A DNA stretch of 64,000 nucleotides from Spinacia oleracea (Eukaryota; Streptophyta; Magnoliopsida; Caryophyllales; Amaranthaceae), in contig NC_079492.1 of the NCBI RefSeq assembly GCF_020520425.1, positions 144,243,861 through 144,307,860 on the forward strand, read 5' to 3'. The position numbers and the translations under genes were made by a program. This document shows, piece after piece, positions 21,123 to 33,245 of the stretch. The first letter of the stretch is position 1. Each line of letters begins with the position of its first letter. The notes beneath the pieces were generated by a model. It was not told where the DNA came from, did no database searches, and worked only from the letters and a program-made list of their open reading frames with translations.

Positions 21123-21294
21123 TTTTTTTTTTTGTGTGTAAGTACCTGGTTCACCTTAAGGCTAATCCGGATTCGGGGCGAATTTTGGGTGGTTAGGTTC
21201 CAGCACCCTCCCAATTATTGTTGCGGGGGATCGAACACGGGTTCTCCCTACCAAATTCAGCCCCAATCACCACTGAACCAACAAGCAATTGGTA
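21123..21294 (-). mobile_element. tRNA-derived SINE, family 1, copy 1
   Basis: Read on the minus strand it begins TACCAATTGCTTGTTGGTTC, with RNA polymerase III box A (TGGTTCAGTGG) and box B (GTTCGATCCCC) and a 3' A-run (the T-run at 21123). Two more copies lie at 32212-32378 and 45437-45609. The flanking duplication is imperfect (AGTAAATAATAG versus AGTAAAATAATA). Confidence 0.8.
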
Positions 21295-22533
21295 TAGTAA
21301 AATAATAATGCAGTCTCATTCTTCTCTGTTCTATATAAATTTCCGTTAATGCGGTAATAAAAATGTATGGAGAAAAACACATGGTTTGATGTTTAGAAAT
21401 GGAGTTTCATTAGCATGAGGTCTTTTCTATCTGATAAATACGTACCTAGTAGACAAGGCTATATCGTTGTAAGAACAAAAAAGTTGATTAATGAAATTGA
21501 TGGGTAAGTTTTGAATTTTATACTTTGAGAAAACAAGAATGTAAAACATACGTAGTATTTCTTTGCCACAAAAGCAATACAAATTTCAAATGGGAAGGGA
21601 CAGTTCGAACCTGATATCTATAGTACACAAATTTTTAATTTTAACCACTAGACCAAGATCTCATTAGTACACGCATGTATTTCGTAGTATGTATCTAGTG
21701 TGTCCAAATGTTTATCTCTAAAGTCATAAAGCATAAAATGGCCACCGCCCTTTTACAGTCATACAGAGAGTAAAGTATGAAGAGAAGGTAAAATATTCAT
21801 GATTAGTCTCACTGTCATACATTATGAAATAGGGTAGTGCAATGACAAATTGACAACAACAGTTAGAAATGTAGAATATTCATGATTAGGCATTTTGCAC
21901 TTTCTCCCCTTCTCTGAATGATTTCCTTAAACCTTCTCATAAATATCAAAGCATTAGTCAAGTGTGTGATTTGCTGATTGTAAATCCGAATTCGGTGCAC
22001 GAATTTCAAGGAACAATTAAGCCTATAAAATGTAAGTCAAGAACAAGATCACAGTGAAGTCTGTGACAAAATATCTGCAGGCACAAAATCAGCATGTATG
22101 CATTCAACTGCTCTTTATTGCAAACTCAGAAGGAAACACCAAAACCATGATTTCATTCAATTACACAGATCCTTTTCCAGAAAAAATTGACAAGAAAAGA
22201 GCAAGATTTAACTAATACTTTGTAATATGTATACAGAATTGAAACTGCTTCGTTTCAGTACAGACTTACAGATATCAGACCTAATAATATGTTGGTCTGA
22301 TACAGAGCTATGGCCTTTTTTCTGTTCTCTGTTACAAGTGTTAACAAAAATTAGTTGCTTCATCAAAGACCAGAAGCAACATAAATTAGTGACAAAGAAC
22401 CTCGACATATATAATCGACAGTCCCTCCAAAACTGGACTGCTTCCATTTTCAGACTATACATATAACATACAAAATACATTGATGATAATTATACATAGT
22501 ATTAGGCAAATATAACTATACCATGATTTGTTG

Positions 22534-25084
22534 TTAAATGAGCTCGTTTAGTCGGAAATCCATGATTTGGGAAACGGTTTCAAGAAAATCTTCTTCACTC
22601 ATTCCAGGAATTAACGACTGCTGAGCTTCGTTGATCATTTCTTCAATAAGAGATTCCTTGGTTAGTGTTTCACGACACATGATATTTCCAATGGCGAAAG
22701 GTGTCATCCCTTTTTCTGCTCCCTTCTTCAACAACATTGTGGATATGCGCAGAGTCCGAGCATACTGGATAGGTACGTCCCAGCCATGGAACTTCAACAA
22801 TGCAAGGTCTTTTTCAGCATCTAGTAATGTTATGTACTTGATGGCTTCTGAGGAGAAGGGTTGACGGGCTTGTGGCCAGTATAGCCAGTCAAATGTGCAA
22901 TCCTCAAACTGCCAAAAGAACAAGGCATGAGTTATGAGGCTCAAACCACAATCTTCATACTCTTACATGATTTACATTGGCTATCAAGCACAAAATATAT
23001 AGCAAAAGTTTTCATGTTATTGATCATTGATACGATTCATATTGGCTAACGCACAAATTAGAAGGTGCACCTGGTTGCATGTATATAGCTCTACATGCAA
23101 CAGGGTTAAAGGCACATCTTTATGATTAAAAAGAACAAAATTTTCAATTTAAAAACACATTTTGGCGGTTTAAATAGCACAACTTTACAGCTTAAAGCAC
23201 AACATTTTTCAGAAAAAATCTATTTATTTTAGAGATTGCATTGTATTCAATAATATGTTCTTTTAGAGCGGATGTGCTTTTTGGTCTGTAAAAATGTGCT
23301 TTTAATAGGTAAATATGTGTTTTTTGAAGGATTAAAAGAACAAAACGACTCAAGTACATGTAGCTCTACATGCAACTGGGTGATTGTTGCTAATGGATAT
23401 TGTAATACGCGGGAAAAAATATGACATGGCTAACATATACATGTAAATTGTAATGTGTTCAAAACTTCTATTCCAAGTGGCTTCAACCAACTAACTATAG
23501 AAGGCACACAATTATAATTCACTTTCGTAGTATTCCTACTTTCATGTTTCATATTTCCATGTTAGGATTAGAAAAAATGTTCACATGTTTATAATGTATT
23601 ATTGGTAATAGCATCTGTTATGACTTTGAATTGTTGATGTGCTGAAAAACATCTAGAAGCAATGACAGTAATTAGAAGACTGAAGAGAGAATCCTTACAC
23701 TATCAGGCAGACAGTAGCCATGATCAATTGGAATAAGCTGAATTCGGCCATCAACACCATTTCTCTTGAAAAGAATATTCCCAGCATGTCTATCTGCATT
23801 ACCCAACCTAAGATCAAGAATACTGATCTTATGAACTTCTTCCACAGGGAAAGCCCGAGGCCCGATATCCTCACAATTACCATCATTCTCCATAAACATT
23901 TGCAAAGATCCAATCTTTACATCTTTCAAAGTACCTTCAAACCCTTGTGGGTGGTTAAACCCCTTGTTCAAACACCGAACCAATGCAGTTGGTGGCACCC
24001 CAGAAAACCCAATCGCATCACGATTCAACGAGTAAAACCCGTTCATCGGATGATCTAGAAGGTATGCAGCAACTTCTCTCAATGCTCCTTCCCCAACTTT
24101 CGTTCCTTTTTTCAGACCCTCACCATTTTCAGAGATGGGTAGCCCGTGTGGGTTATTAACCGCCATGGGCTCCTCATCAATGGGCTTAAACACAGCTACA
24201 ATCTTCTGACCTGATGGGTTGAACATGAAATAAGCACCACCAGTACCATCTGTTGATCTAATTGGTGGGTTACCCTTATCTAACCCATCAATTGCTGAGT
24301 TAATCAGATTGTGAAATGCTAATGGTAATTCAATTGTAGGAACATTAACAACAACAGGTTCTAACCAAGAATCTCTATTAGGCACTACTTTGTTAGATGA
24401 TAAAGGATAGAGCTCACCAAATTGTTTCTTATTGCATTCATCTTTAGACAAAACATCCGATGCCACAACCGAAAGTTCAAGTTCAAGTTCAACATCTCTT
24501 TCAACTGTAATAGTCCTAACTTTGGCTGATTTCTTAACAAGTAAATGGATAACACCATCATTAGTCTTGGAAATATCATTAATTAGACTCTGATCTTTAA
24601 GCCTCTCACCTTGACAAAAGAGTTCTTGATCTTTAAGGTCAACAAACCCTTTCCCTTCTTTATAGATTCTTTGTTTAAGGTACCCTACATTTCGATGCCT
24701 ATCGACTTGCAACTCGAACTCTTTCCCACAAGCAGTGCTAACTATAATGGCTAAGAGATCAGATAGTTTAAGGATCAAATGCAACACATCTCCACCACTA
24801 ACACCATATTCCTTAACAAGACCATCATTCCTGGCCAACTCCCTACCTCCATAAACAAGTTTTTGTTTCTTAACTACATAACCTTTACATGTTTGGATCC
24901 TGAGTTTAACAGAAGCAATCGAATCGGATTCCATAACCCGAATTGGAATCACAGACCCGGCAACACTAAGATAGACTAAAATTGACTCGGTTTGGTGCAA
25001 ATTCACCCGGTTATCTATATAACCCGGGAAATGCACCATATCTTCGTAAAAGGAACTCAAGGCAACACCAGCACCAGCAGACAT
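22534..25084 (-). CDS. PI4KG4: phosphatidylinositol 4-kinase type II gamma with two ubiquitin-like domains
   Basis: Exons complement(23699..25084) and complement(22534..22908), both in phase 0, give 586 aa. Donor GTAAGG and acceptor GGCAG bound a 790-bp intron. Residues ~34-110 and ~112-190 are two ubiquitin-like domains (LYVSVAG-type start, LVYGGREL; LFCQGERL). The PI3/4-kinase-like domain starts near residue 270 with Gly-rich GTGGAYF and the lysine of VAVFKP, then the catalytic loop LRLGNADRHAGNIL and IDHGYCLP. This matches plant PI4K-gamma 4-like proteins (Arabidopsis member 566 aa, from memory). Type II gamma members have been reported to act as protein kinases on ubiquitin-pathway partners rather than clearly on lipids. 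The symbol is by resemblance; gamma 3 is an alternative. The intron holds a MITE. Confidence 0.9.
23068..23382. mobile_element. MITE in the PI4-kinase intron with palindromic ends
   Basis: Inverted ends CACCTGGTTGCATGTATA and the reverse complement of GTAGCTCTACATGCAACTGGGTG. Each end is itself a near-palindrome (GTTGCATGTA...TACATGCAAC), so each end can fold alone. Interior words AGCACA and TGTGCTTTT also pair. No clear target duplication. About 315 bp, between coding exons 1 and 2. Confidence 0.75.
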
Positions 25085-26035
25085 TGTCCTTAAATTCCCC
25101 CTTAATTTACAACCCCAGAACCCTTTTTTCCCCCTTTTAAAAAGCTTATTTCTGTTAATGTTTATATTACAACATTAACAAGATTCTAACCTAGAATAAC
25201 CAATTGAGCTGGCCAAATTCCTTTAAGATTGACCGATTAAACAAAATTACCCTAATATGGAAAAAAGAAGACCCTAATTCTTCAAAAAATGTATAAACAA
25301 ATTTACAGTTTACATATTACTGGGAAGAAATTTTAAAAAGGTCTCTCTACATAAGGGCCAAACTAATTTTTTTTTTTTTTTTTTTTTTTGGAATTAGGAA
25401 TAAGCTTGATTTGAGATAGAAAGATGATCGAAGTTCTCAATTGTGCTAGGCCCAGAAAAATTGAATCACTAATCTTAATTTTTCTCCCTTTCCTTCGATC
25501 AAAAATCGATAATCAAACCCCAGTAGCTAAAAATTCAGAAAAATATGACAATTCACGGAAAATCAAGCTAACAAATAAATTAAGAAAGCAATTAAGCGTT
25601 TGAGGAGCAAAAGGAATAAATTTCTGGAAGAGGGAGAAAACGTAGAGATGGATTCTTACCAGGCAAAAAGGAAGAATCAAGGAAAAATGGAGGGAGAATG
25701 AGAGATTAAATGGGGGAAAGGAGAGATACCCAGATGGCAGGTAAGTTTGCCCAGATTAGCATTTGTTCCAATTTTGAAGTTGGGTATTTTGGAGTCAGAT
25801 TTTTTTGGATTCGAAAATTGAACGAATTTGTCGCCGAGAATAGAGTTATGAGTGAGGGGAGAGGAAGAGAGAGAATGGGGTAGCCGTTGCTTTTATGGTA
25901 AAACTTTTGACTAACAGACAAAATTAGTTTGAATTCAAGAAATAGAAATTTAAGGTAAGTAAATTTGGGTAACGACTAACGACGGAATAGCGCGCTAACT
26001 TAATTTCTACAGTAATTTGTTTTGCCAGGAGTGAT
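25085..26035. other. 5' flank of the PI4-kinase gene
   Basis: Contains the gene's leader and promoter on the minus strand. A good splice donor (CTGGTAAGAATCC on the minus strand, near 25661) suggests an intron in the 5' untranslated region, as known in relatives; the acceptor is not clear. A T-run of about 24 bases lies at 25367-25389. Confidence 0.45.
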
Positions 26036-29000
26036 GAGGTGTGTTTACCGGTCAAAACCCGAATCGAATTAAGACCGGATATGTTTTTTCTAAGGAAAAA
26101 ACTTATCCGGTCCGAAACTTAATTTTAAGTCGTTTTGGACCAGCCCAGACTGAAGACCTATGTATACCTATGCATGCAATTCTGAACATACCTATGCATG
26201 CAATTCTGCATGCATATGAGCTACAAATATTCCGTTTTAGCAGTTTTGTGTGATTTCTCCTTTCTTTTTTTAGTCCATTATTCTGTGTCCTCTTTTTTTT
26301 TTTTTTTTTTTTGAATTTTTTATTTTTAAAAACTTTTTTATCACAGTTGTTTTCCTAAAAAAAAGATCTGAACATTTGAGTAAGATACAAGAAGCACACA
26401 TAAAAAACACACAAATGAACATTTAAAGTAATTTAATGAACATTCATGTTTAAAAAATGAACATTTCATTTATTTACTTCTACTTACTATTTTCTCTTTC
26501 TATATGCTTCTAATTTGTCTGTTTCCTTCCTTTCGGCTTCACTTTTTATGTACATCGGTCTCTTTTCTCTTTCTATCTGCGACCTTATTTCCAGATTCTT
26601 TTCTTGTTGCTTCTGCCTTCAATTCTTCTTCAATTCTTACAACATCTCTTCATACCATATCTTCCATTTCTAAATCAACTTTTTTTCTTTTATTGCCGCA
26701 TTCTTATCAACATTTACCTTCCTGCAAGAAAATCATAATGTTTTTAGTTGAACATTATTCTGTTTAAGGTGAATATAAGACTTGAGAAACTGAACATCAC
26801 ACAAAAGTGTTTTTTATTTATGAACATATCATAGTTTTATAAGTTGAATTTAGTTGAACATGATTCTTTATAAATTGAACATGAGACTTGAGAAACTGAA
26901 CATCACACAAAAATGTTCTTATTTGTGAACTATCATCTTCTATAAGTTGAACATGATGAATTATAAACTGAACATGGCAATTTTTAGACAACGCCACTTT
27001 TGATATTTTAGTAAAGAATAATGAACATCTGCTTATAAAATCTGAACATTATTAAAGAATAATGAGCACCTACTTAAAAAATGCTTTTGAAAATATCATA
27101 CTAGTTTTATAGGTTAAATTTAGTTGTACATAATTCTTTATAAGTTGAACATGAGACTTAAGAAACTGAACATCACACAAAATTATTGAACATATATTAA
27201 TTTTATAAGTTAAATTTAGTTGAACATGATTTTATATAAGTTGAACATAAGACTTTAGAAACTGAACATCACACAAAGGTATTGAACATATATTAGTTTT
27301 ATAAGTTAAATTTAGTTGAACATGATTTTGTGTAAGTTGAACATAAGACTTGAGAAACCGATCACAGAAAAGTATTGAACATATATTAGTTTAATAAGTT
27401 AAATTTAGTTGAACGTGATTTTGTTTAAGTTGAACATAAGACTTGAGAAACTGAATATCGCACAAAAGTATTGAACATATTATAGTTTTATAAGTTGAAC
27501 GTGATTCTTTATAGGTTGAACAAGAGAGTTGAAAAACTGAACATCACTCAAAATCAAGACTAACAAAGTAGCAAATTAATCATTTCAAAAAGAAGAAAAT
27601 ATTTGTTCAGCGATATTATCAGCGTAAATAGATGAAGCTAATACTAATTACTATGATTAATGAAATTAATACATATCACAACCAAAAGTTAAGCAATGCA
27701 ACTTGAGTTAACATTTCACAATTACACAAATTACATAATACGATAGATGTTTTTGGTGCCAAACATAATTGATAGATAATCACATCATATATTGTTCAAA
27801 AGATAAAAATAATTAACATCACACAAAAGTGTTAAATTTAGTTGAACATGATTTTGTGTAAATTGAACATGATTCTTTATAAGTTGAACACGAGAGTTGA
27901 GAAACTGAACATCACACAAAAGTATTGAACATATTTTGCCTAAAACTAAACAAGATTCTTTATAAGTTGAACACGAGAGTTGAAAAACTGAACATCACAC
28001 AAAAATGTTATTAGTTGTGAACATCACTTTTATAAGTTGAAATTAGTTGAACATGATTCTTTATAAGTTGAACACGAGAGTTGAGAAACTGAACATCACA
28101 CAAAAATATTGAACATATATTAATTTTACAATTTAAATTTATTTGAACATGATTTTGTGTAAAATTGAACATAATTCTTTATAAGTTGAACAAGAGAGTT
28201 GAAAAACTAAACATCGCACAAAAATCTTATTATTTGTGAACTATCATACATAACAACAATCCTAACCACAATACCACCAACAACAACAATATCAAAATTA
28301 ACAAATGTTGTTCATTCTAATCACACTTATAATTCTTTATCAAATAATCTGTCACCAAATCATAATCAATAATGAATAAATTGCAATTTCTCTATCAAAT
28401 TAAAATTCATAAAATTGACACTTAAATCAGAAAACTATTTGCAATTTGACTTTATTAATTGACGAAATAAGTGAACTATTCGCACACAAAATTGAATACA
28501 TGAACATGAAAATTCTCAATCAGATTCACACAAAATCTAGGGTTAACAACTAATTACTTTCAAAAAAATTCGTCCGAAATTAGTAAATTCAAATTTAGTA
28601 AGTTATACAAACGAAGGAGATAGAACTTACCAGATTAAGAGAAGGAAGGATTCACGGTTCTTAGTTGAGCATGAGTCAGACAATGCCGAGAGAGACTTCG
28701 ATGTCGGCGGTGAAAGAGAAACTTCCAGAGAGCGGAGCATCGATGTTCGGCGGCGGAGAATGTCGACCGCCATGGCACAAGATCAGAGAGGCAACGTCGC
28801 AGGGGAGGAGAAGGCTTCAGCGACAATATCTATGGCGCAGTGTCGCGTGGATCTAACACGATTGAGTAGCTGCGCGCGGTTGAGGAAGTGGCGGTTGTTA
28901 GATCGAAGGGAGGCGGCGGTGAAAGGCGGAGGGAATGAAGGAGGTCGGATTGTTTGGGAGGAGAGAGAAAGAGTGACTTCAATGGAGGAAAGAGAGTTTG

Positions 29001-29250
29001 AGGTTTTGATGAGAGAGAAAATGGTGAGAGGTTTTGATGAGAGAGAAAATGGTGAGAGGTTAGAGGAGAGAGAAGAATGGTGAGAGAATAGTTGCGTGCT
29101 TTTGTTATCGATGAAACGCAACCGTTTAATCGCGTATGCATTTATAGATAGGTGCATAGCTATCTATATATTAATAATTACCGGAAAATAATATTTCTCG
29201 ACTTGGAGATCGGACCGATTGTCTCTGGTCCAGTTTTGCACACCCTTAAG
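26036..29250. mobile_element. composite non-autonomous element with GAACA-rich minisatellite
   Basis: The outer borders read AGGTGTGTTTACCGGTC at 26037 and the reverse complement of CAGTTTTGCACACCCTT at ~29247, resembling degenerate inverted ends of a hAT-type MITE with GGACC/CCGGTC words next to both ends. Inside (about 26160-29160) is a second, larger insertion bounded by CCTATGCATGCAATTC-like and TGCATTTATAGATAGGTGCATAG-like sequence. It holds a ~1.5-kb degenerate minisatellite and a GC-rich, purine-rich block at 28640-29085 with a 28-bp duplication near 29000-29056. No transposase seen. The class of the inner element is uncertain; long subterminal repeats and a GC-rich block suggest a Mutator-like derivative or Helitron. 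Confidence 0.45.
26760..28250. repeat. degenerate minisatellite, unit about 85-100 bp
   Basis: At least ten variants of TAAGTTGAACA(T/C)GAGA(C/G)TTGAGAAACTGAACATCACACAAAA-type text recur (for example near 26873, 27135, 27237, 27335, 27426, 27513, 27880, 27963, 28061 and 28180). Spacing is mostly 83-102 bp, with some gaps. TGAACAT is the constant word. No open frame runs through it. Confidence 0.8.
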
Positions 29251-30516
29251 GGCGATATAATTAACAACATTGAGTTTGTATGGTTTAGACCAGATCCGAA
29301 ATTAACCTTACTCAAACTAAATAGACACCATAATATGGGTTTATTAATGATGATTATATCACAGTGAGTTATTGACAATAAAACTCGATGTTACTCGGCC
29401 TGGACCGAATTGACATGACATAAGAAATTAACTCGAATAATTCTTCACTTGAACTGTTGAACATCATCCAAAACAAAACGATTTGACTCGTACTAGATCA
29501 GAATGAATTGTTTTCCACCTTTGCTGACATTCATGATTCAAATGTATCATTGACACTAGATACCGCAGTGTTTTTATTTCATGATACTCTACGTGACCTT
29601 GTTTAGTTCAACTTATTTTAACTTATTTCAAACAAAATATATTTAGATAAATTCAGACAAAAATATTATTTTTATTGGACAATTTCCAACAAATGAAAAC
29701 AGATGCAGCATCAAACAAAACTTTAGTAATTCTAATTCTAGTTAGAAATATCTAAAACAGTTCTAAACTTCTAGAATTACCAACGTAACATTGACATACA
29801 AATGGAGTATATTAATAAGGTCTTGCCGGCTTAGCCAATAGATTACATATTCGAATCTTCCTATCCAATTTATACTTTGTAGCACACACAAAAAAAAGAT
29901 ACAAATGGAGTAATATAATCAATATTGATGAGACAACACCAATTATAATTTTAAAGCATCCGATTAAGAAAACATAACCATAATTATGGAACGGGAAGGT
30001 ACAAACAAAGCAATTTGAAAAAGGAGTTCCAAAATCAAGAAAAAATCGAAAGTAGTAAGTAGAGACAAAAGTGAAAACCTTGTATGGGTGCACGATTCGT
30101 TTTGTTGTTTTACCTTTTCACTGAAAATGACATACACAGAATCTGTTTTGTTTATTAAAGCCTGCAATTAATTTGAAAGAGATATTTTTGCAACTTAAAA
30201 TTAATAAATGGGTTTATTACAAGTTTACAAGAGGAATAGATCCGTTAACACTCCCGTTGTAATGCTGAGGAGCCAAGCAGAAGTCACTGCACAAGGAGCG
30301 GGCCGGGGTGCCACAACGTAACGTGCCCCTCTCCCTTATTAATATACTCCATTTATATGAACATGAAAATATTTTTTTTTTTTTTTTTTTTGGTTCGGAA
30401 CGAGCTTTTTCCTAATGATTGTGATTTTTTTTTCTCAAACTTTAATTATTATGCTAGCCATGTACTTTTTTGTAATACACATTAAACATCTATGCACTAT
30501 ATTACTCCGTACGGTT
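29251..30516. other. intergenic, no gene
   Basis: AT-rich. A T-run of about 22 lies near 30370-30392. The part 30236-30330 is more GC-rich (AGCGGGCCGGGGTGCCACAA) but I do not recognise it. No coding signal. Confidence 0.45.
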
Positions 30517-32152
30517 GCAAGTTAGTCGAGCCGAGTATTACCCTGTTCATGTTCATTTAACTTATACGTGCTTGAGCTCGAGCTTTCAACCGAGCTCAAA
30601 AATCGATCTGTTTAAACTCAGTTCGTTTAAGAGATTTTGTGTTCACAAACTGTTCGTGAACGGCTCATTGATTAATCCAACCGAGTTTATAAATGAGCTT
30701 TTTTTTATTAACGGGCTTTTTTAAACGAGTTTTGTGCTTTAGGGTTTAACCACTTGAAAATCTCACAGTTATAATCATATCTAATAATAAAAATTAAAGT
30801 ACATTGCTTTATTTGATAAACAAATTAATAATGAATATCAGTATATCCCCCTTTTAGGGTTTTGGAGTTTTGGGTTTTGAATGTTTTATAAATTATGTGA
30901 AACTTTTTAAAGAAAAGAATAGTATGAGATACGGCGAACTGGAGATAATCTAATATACATATATAAATGAGGCATATTTGCTGAACTATTAGACCGCCAC
31001 CTAGGATTACTAATGGTTTCGGCCAATGAAAAATAAGATTTCTAATTTATTTTAGAATTAAAAAAATCGAGTGCCACATAGATAATTAATTAGGTGCCAC
31101 GTAGATATTTAAATTAATTAATTATTTACTAATATATACAATTCCATCTAAAATCAAACGCTCTAATAATTAAAAAAATAAATCTAAAATAAAATTCATC
31201 CAAAATCAAACACTAATCTAAAATAAAATTCAATCCAAAAACAAACATTAATCCAATATTAGAGCGCCACGTAGGAAATCTAATGGTTTCAGCTAATGAA
31301 AAATAAGACTTCAAAATTATTTTTGAATTAAGAAGTCGAATGCGACGTAGATAAATAATTAGGTGCCACATAAATATTTTTATTAAATAATTATTAATAT
31401 TTCTTATATACAATTTATCCGAAATCAAACACTATAATAATTAAAAAATAAATCTTAAATGAAATTCAATCCAAAATAAAAAAATCAATTTAATCTAATA
31501 TATAAAATATAGCAGTTGATATATGTAGAAGTTTTATTTTAACGTAACAATTTAATAGAAATCGTGCATCGCACAGGAAAAAATCCAGTTAATTATTAAT
31601 ATTACGCATATACAATTTCATCCAAAATCAAACAAAAATTAAATTCAATCCAAAATAAAAAATAATCTAATCTAATATATAAATATAGCTGTTGGTATAT
31701 ATATGAGTTTTATTTTAACTTGACAATTTAATAGAATTCGTGCATCGCACGGGCCTAAAATCTAGTTGTATAAAATTTGATTCCCTCCAAACATAATTTA
31801 GAAAGAGTACTAATTTAGCAATTAAAATTTTATTTCAAAATATATTATGGATGTCAAAAGTCAAAAACATGATTTTTATCTGTATTTAAAAAACACGTAT
31901 ATGGTAAATATGATACATAATATAACTAAACGAGTTTGTTCAAGAACATAAATAAACGAGTTGTTCATGAACAGAAATGAACGAGTTGTTATGAACTTAA
32001 ATGAACGATCATACATATGTTGATGTTCAAGCTCGTTTATCAAGCGAGGTTAAAAATTTGTTCAATCTCGGCTCGTTTAATAAATGAACGAGCTTTAAAC
32101 GAGCCTGAGCCCGAGTAGTTTATTGAGAGTCTCGGCTCATTTACACCCCTAT
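30517..32152. mobile_element. CGAGC-rich hAT-like MITE split by a Helitron
   Basis: The left part (30517-~30735) begins GGTTGCAAGTTAGTCGAGCC and the right part (~31920-32152) ends CTCGGCTCATTTACACCCC. The outer ends are approximate inverted copies (GCAAGTTAGTCGAGCCGAG versus TGTAAATGAGCCGAG). Both arms are full of AACGAG/GAGCTCG words, the usual interior of this MITE group. A Helitron at 30949-31765 interrupts it. Confidence 0.55.
30949..31765 (+). mobile_element. non-autonomous Helitron, copy 1
   Basis: Starts TCTAATATACATATATAAAT after an A and ends in CTAG before a T, the A^T insertion rule of Helitrons. Ten bases before the CTAG is a short hairpin, CGTGCATCGCACGGG. The first ~90 bases (TATTTGCTGAACTATTAGACCGCCAC...) match the starts of the Helitrons at 55777 and 60030. 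817 bp, no coding. Confidence 0.85.
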
Positions 32153-32211
32153 GACTTATGACTGTACATTATTACTTGTGAAGTTGTGATCATCTAAACT
32201 GCAGAGTATAT

Positions 32212-32378
32212 TTTTTTTTGGTGTACCATCCGGTTCACCCTTAGGGCTAATCCGGATTCGGGGCGAGTTCTGAGTGGATAGGTTCCATTTCCCTCCCAAT
32301 TGTTGTTGCGGGGGATCGAACACAGGTCCTCCCTACCAAGTTCAGCCTCAATCACCACTGAACCAACAGTCAATTGGT
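32212..32378 (-). mobile_element. tRNA-derived SINE, family 1, copy 2
   Basis: Same family as at 21123. Flanked by a perfect 15-bp duplication, AACTGCAGAGTATAT, at 32197-32211 and 32379-32393. On the minus strand box A TGGTTCAGTGG and box B GTTCGATCCCC are intact, with a T/A tail at 32212. The intact duplication points to a recent insertion. Confidence 0.92.
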
Positions 32379-32393
32379 AACTGCAGAGTATAT

Positions 32394-33245
32394 AATTGGT
32401 GATCAACTTGACATAATATGTTGACATCAAGTTATAGTTAAAGTAGTGGAGATGGTAGCCAAATCAAGTCCTATTATATGAGATCAGATCTCAACTACGT
32501 ACATCATGTCTAATTAGCATTCATATAACTCTACAAGAATACATGAAAAGTTCTTTAAGAGGCTGGTTACGTGTTCTATAAAGCTTTAATTTTAGCAGCA
32601 TATATACACTGAACCAGGATACTCTGTATCTGGCAATTATTATACTCTTGAATCTTGATATTCATGCACGTATACACATTGACAAGCTTAATCAATGCTA
32701 ATATAGGTTTATTAAATAAATATAGTACTCCACATAATCTAAACCGACCGACCAAGGGTTGATCGAGAATGAATGTATTTTAGCTTAAGATAAAAGGGTT
32801 GTCGGGCCAACTTAATTAGGAAGATAATATATAATTATAGATCACTCATCTTATCCACCAGGCATTTCATATGCAATAGCACTACAACAATTTACTAATC
32901 TAGCGGCATATATCTAGCGGCATTTATGTTAAATGCCACTATAATACATCTCATAAATAAAATTATAGATTAACATAACTACATACTCCGTATAAGATGT
33001 AATATAATTATATTGAGAAACATTATAAAATATCTAGGCGGAAATCGGGCCTTTTATTGGGCTTTCCGTAATAAAGACTCAAAGATCCGACCCAAAATCA
33101 ATCTACGGGTGTACTTGTTAAGTTGTAAATACGAAGCAATTACTGTAATTGGTAATGCATGAATGTATGATAGAGATCACGGTAAGGGGCTATGGGCTAT
33201 GGGCTATGGGCTATGGGCTAAGAATATGTATGAAGTAAGAACTTT
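32394..33245. other. intergenic, no gene
   Basis: AT-rich, no coding signal. A 7-bp tandem repeat GGCTATG stands at 33187-33221. Confidence 0.5.
33187..33221 (+). repeat. 7-bp tandem repeat GGCTATG, nearly five copies
   Basis: GGCTATG repeats 4.7 times without error. It is a short microsatellite, not the plant telomere unit TTTAGGG. Confidence 0.9.

Larger units (their letters stand above)
19985..22533. other. intergenic with GC-rich repeat and SINE
   Basis: No gene. Contains the GC-rich repeat at 20128-20372 and the SINE at 21123-21294. Just after the left MITE, at about 20010-20030, there is a palindrome CGTGCGCGCTAGCGCACG. The rest is AT-rich and unremarkable. The last few hundred bases hold the 3' untranslated end of the PI4-kinase gene. 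Confidence 0.5.

Noticed and set aside
28635-29157. Overlapping open frames on both strands in the GC-rich block
   Set aside because: All frames are open because the block is GC/purine-rich; no domain in any of them.
33187-33221. Possible interstitial telomere repeat
   Set aside because: The 7-bp unit is GGCTATG, not TTTAGGG or CCCTAAA.
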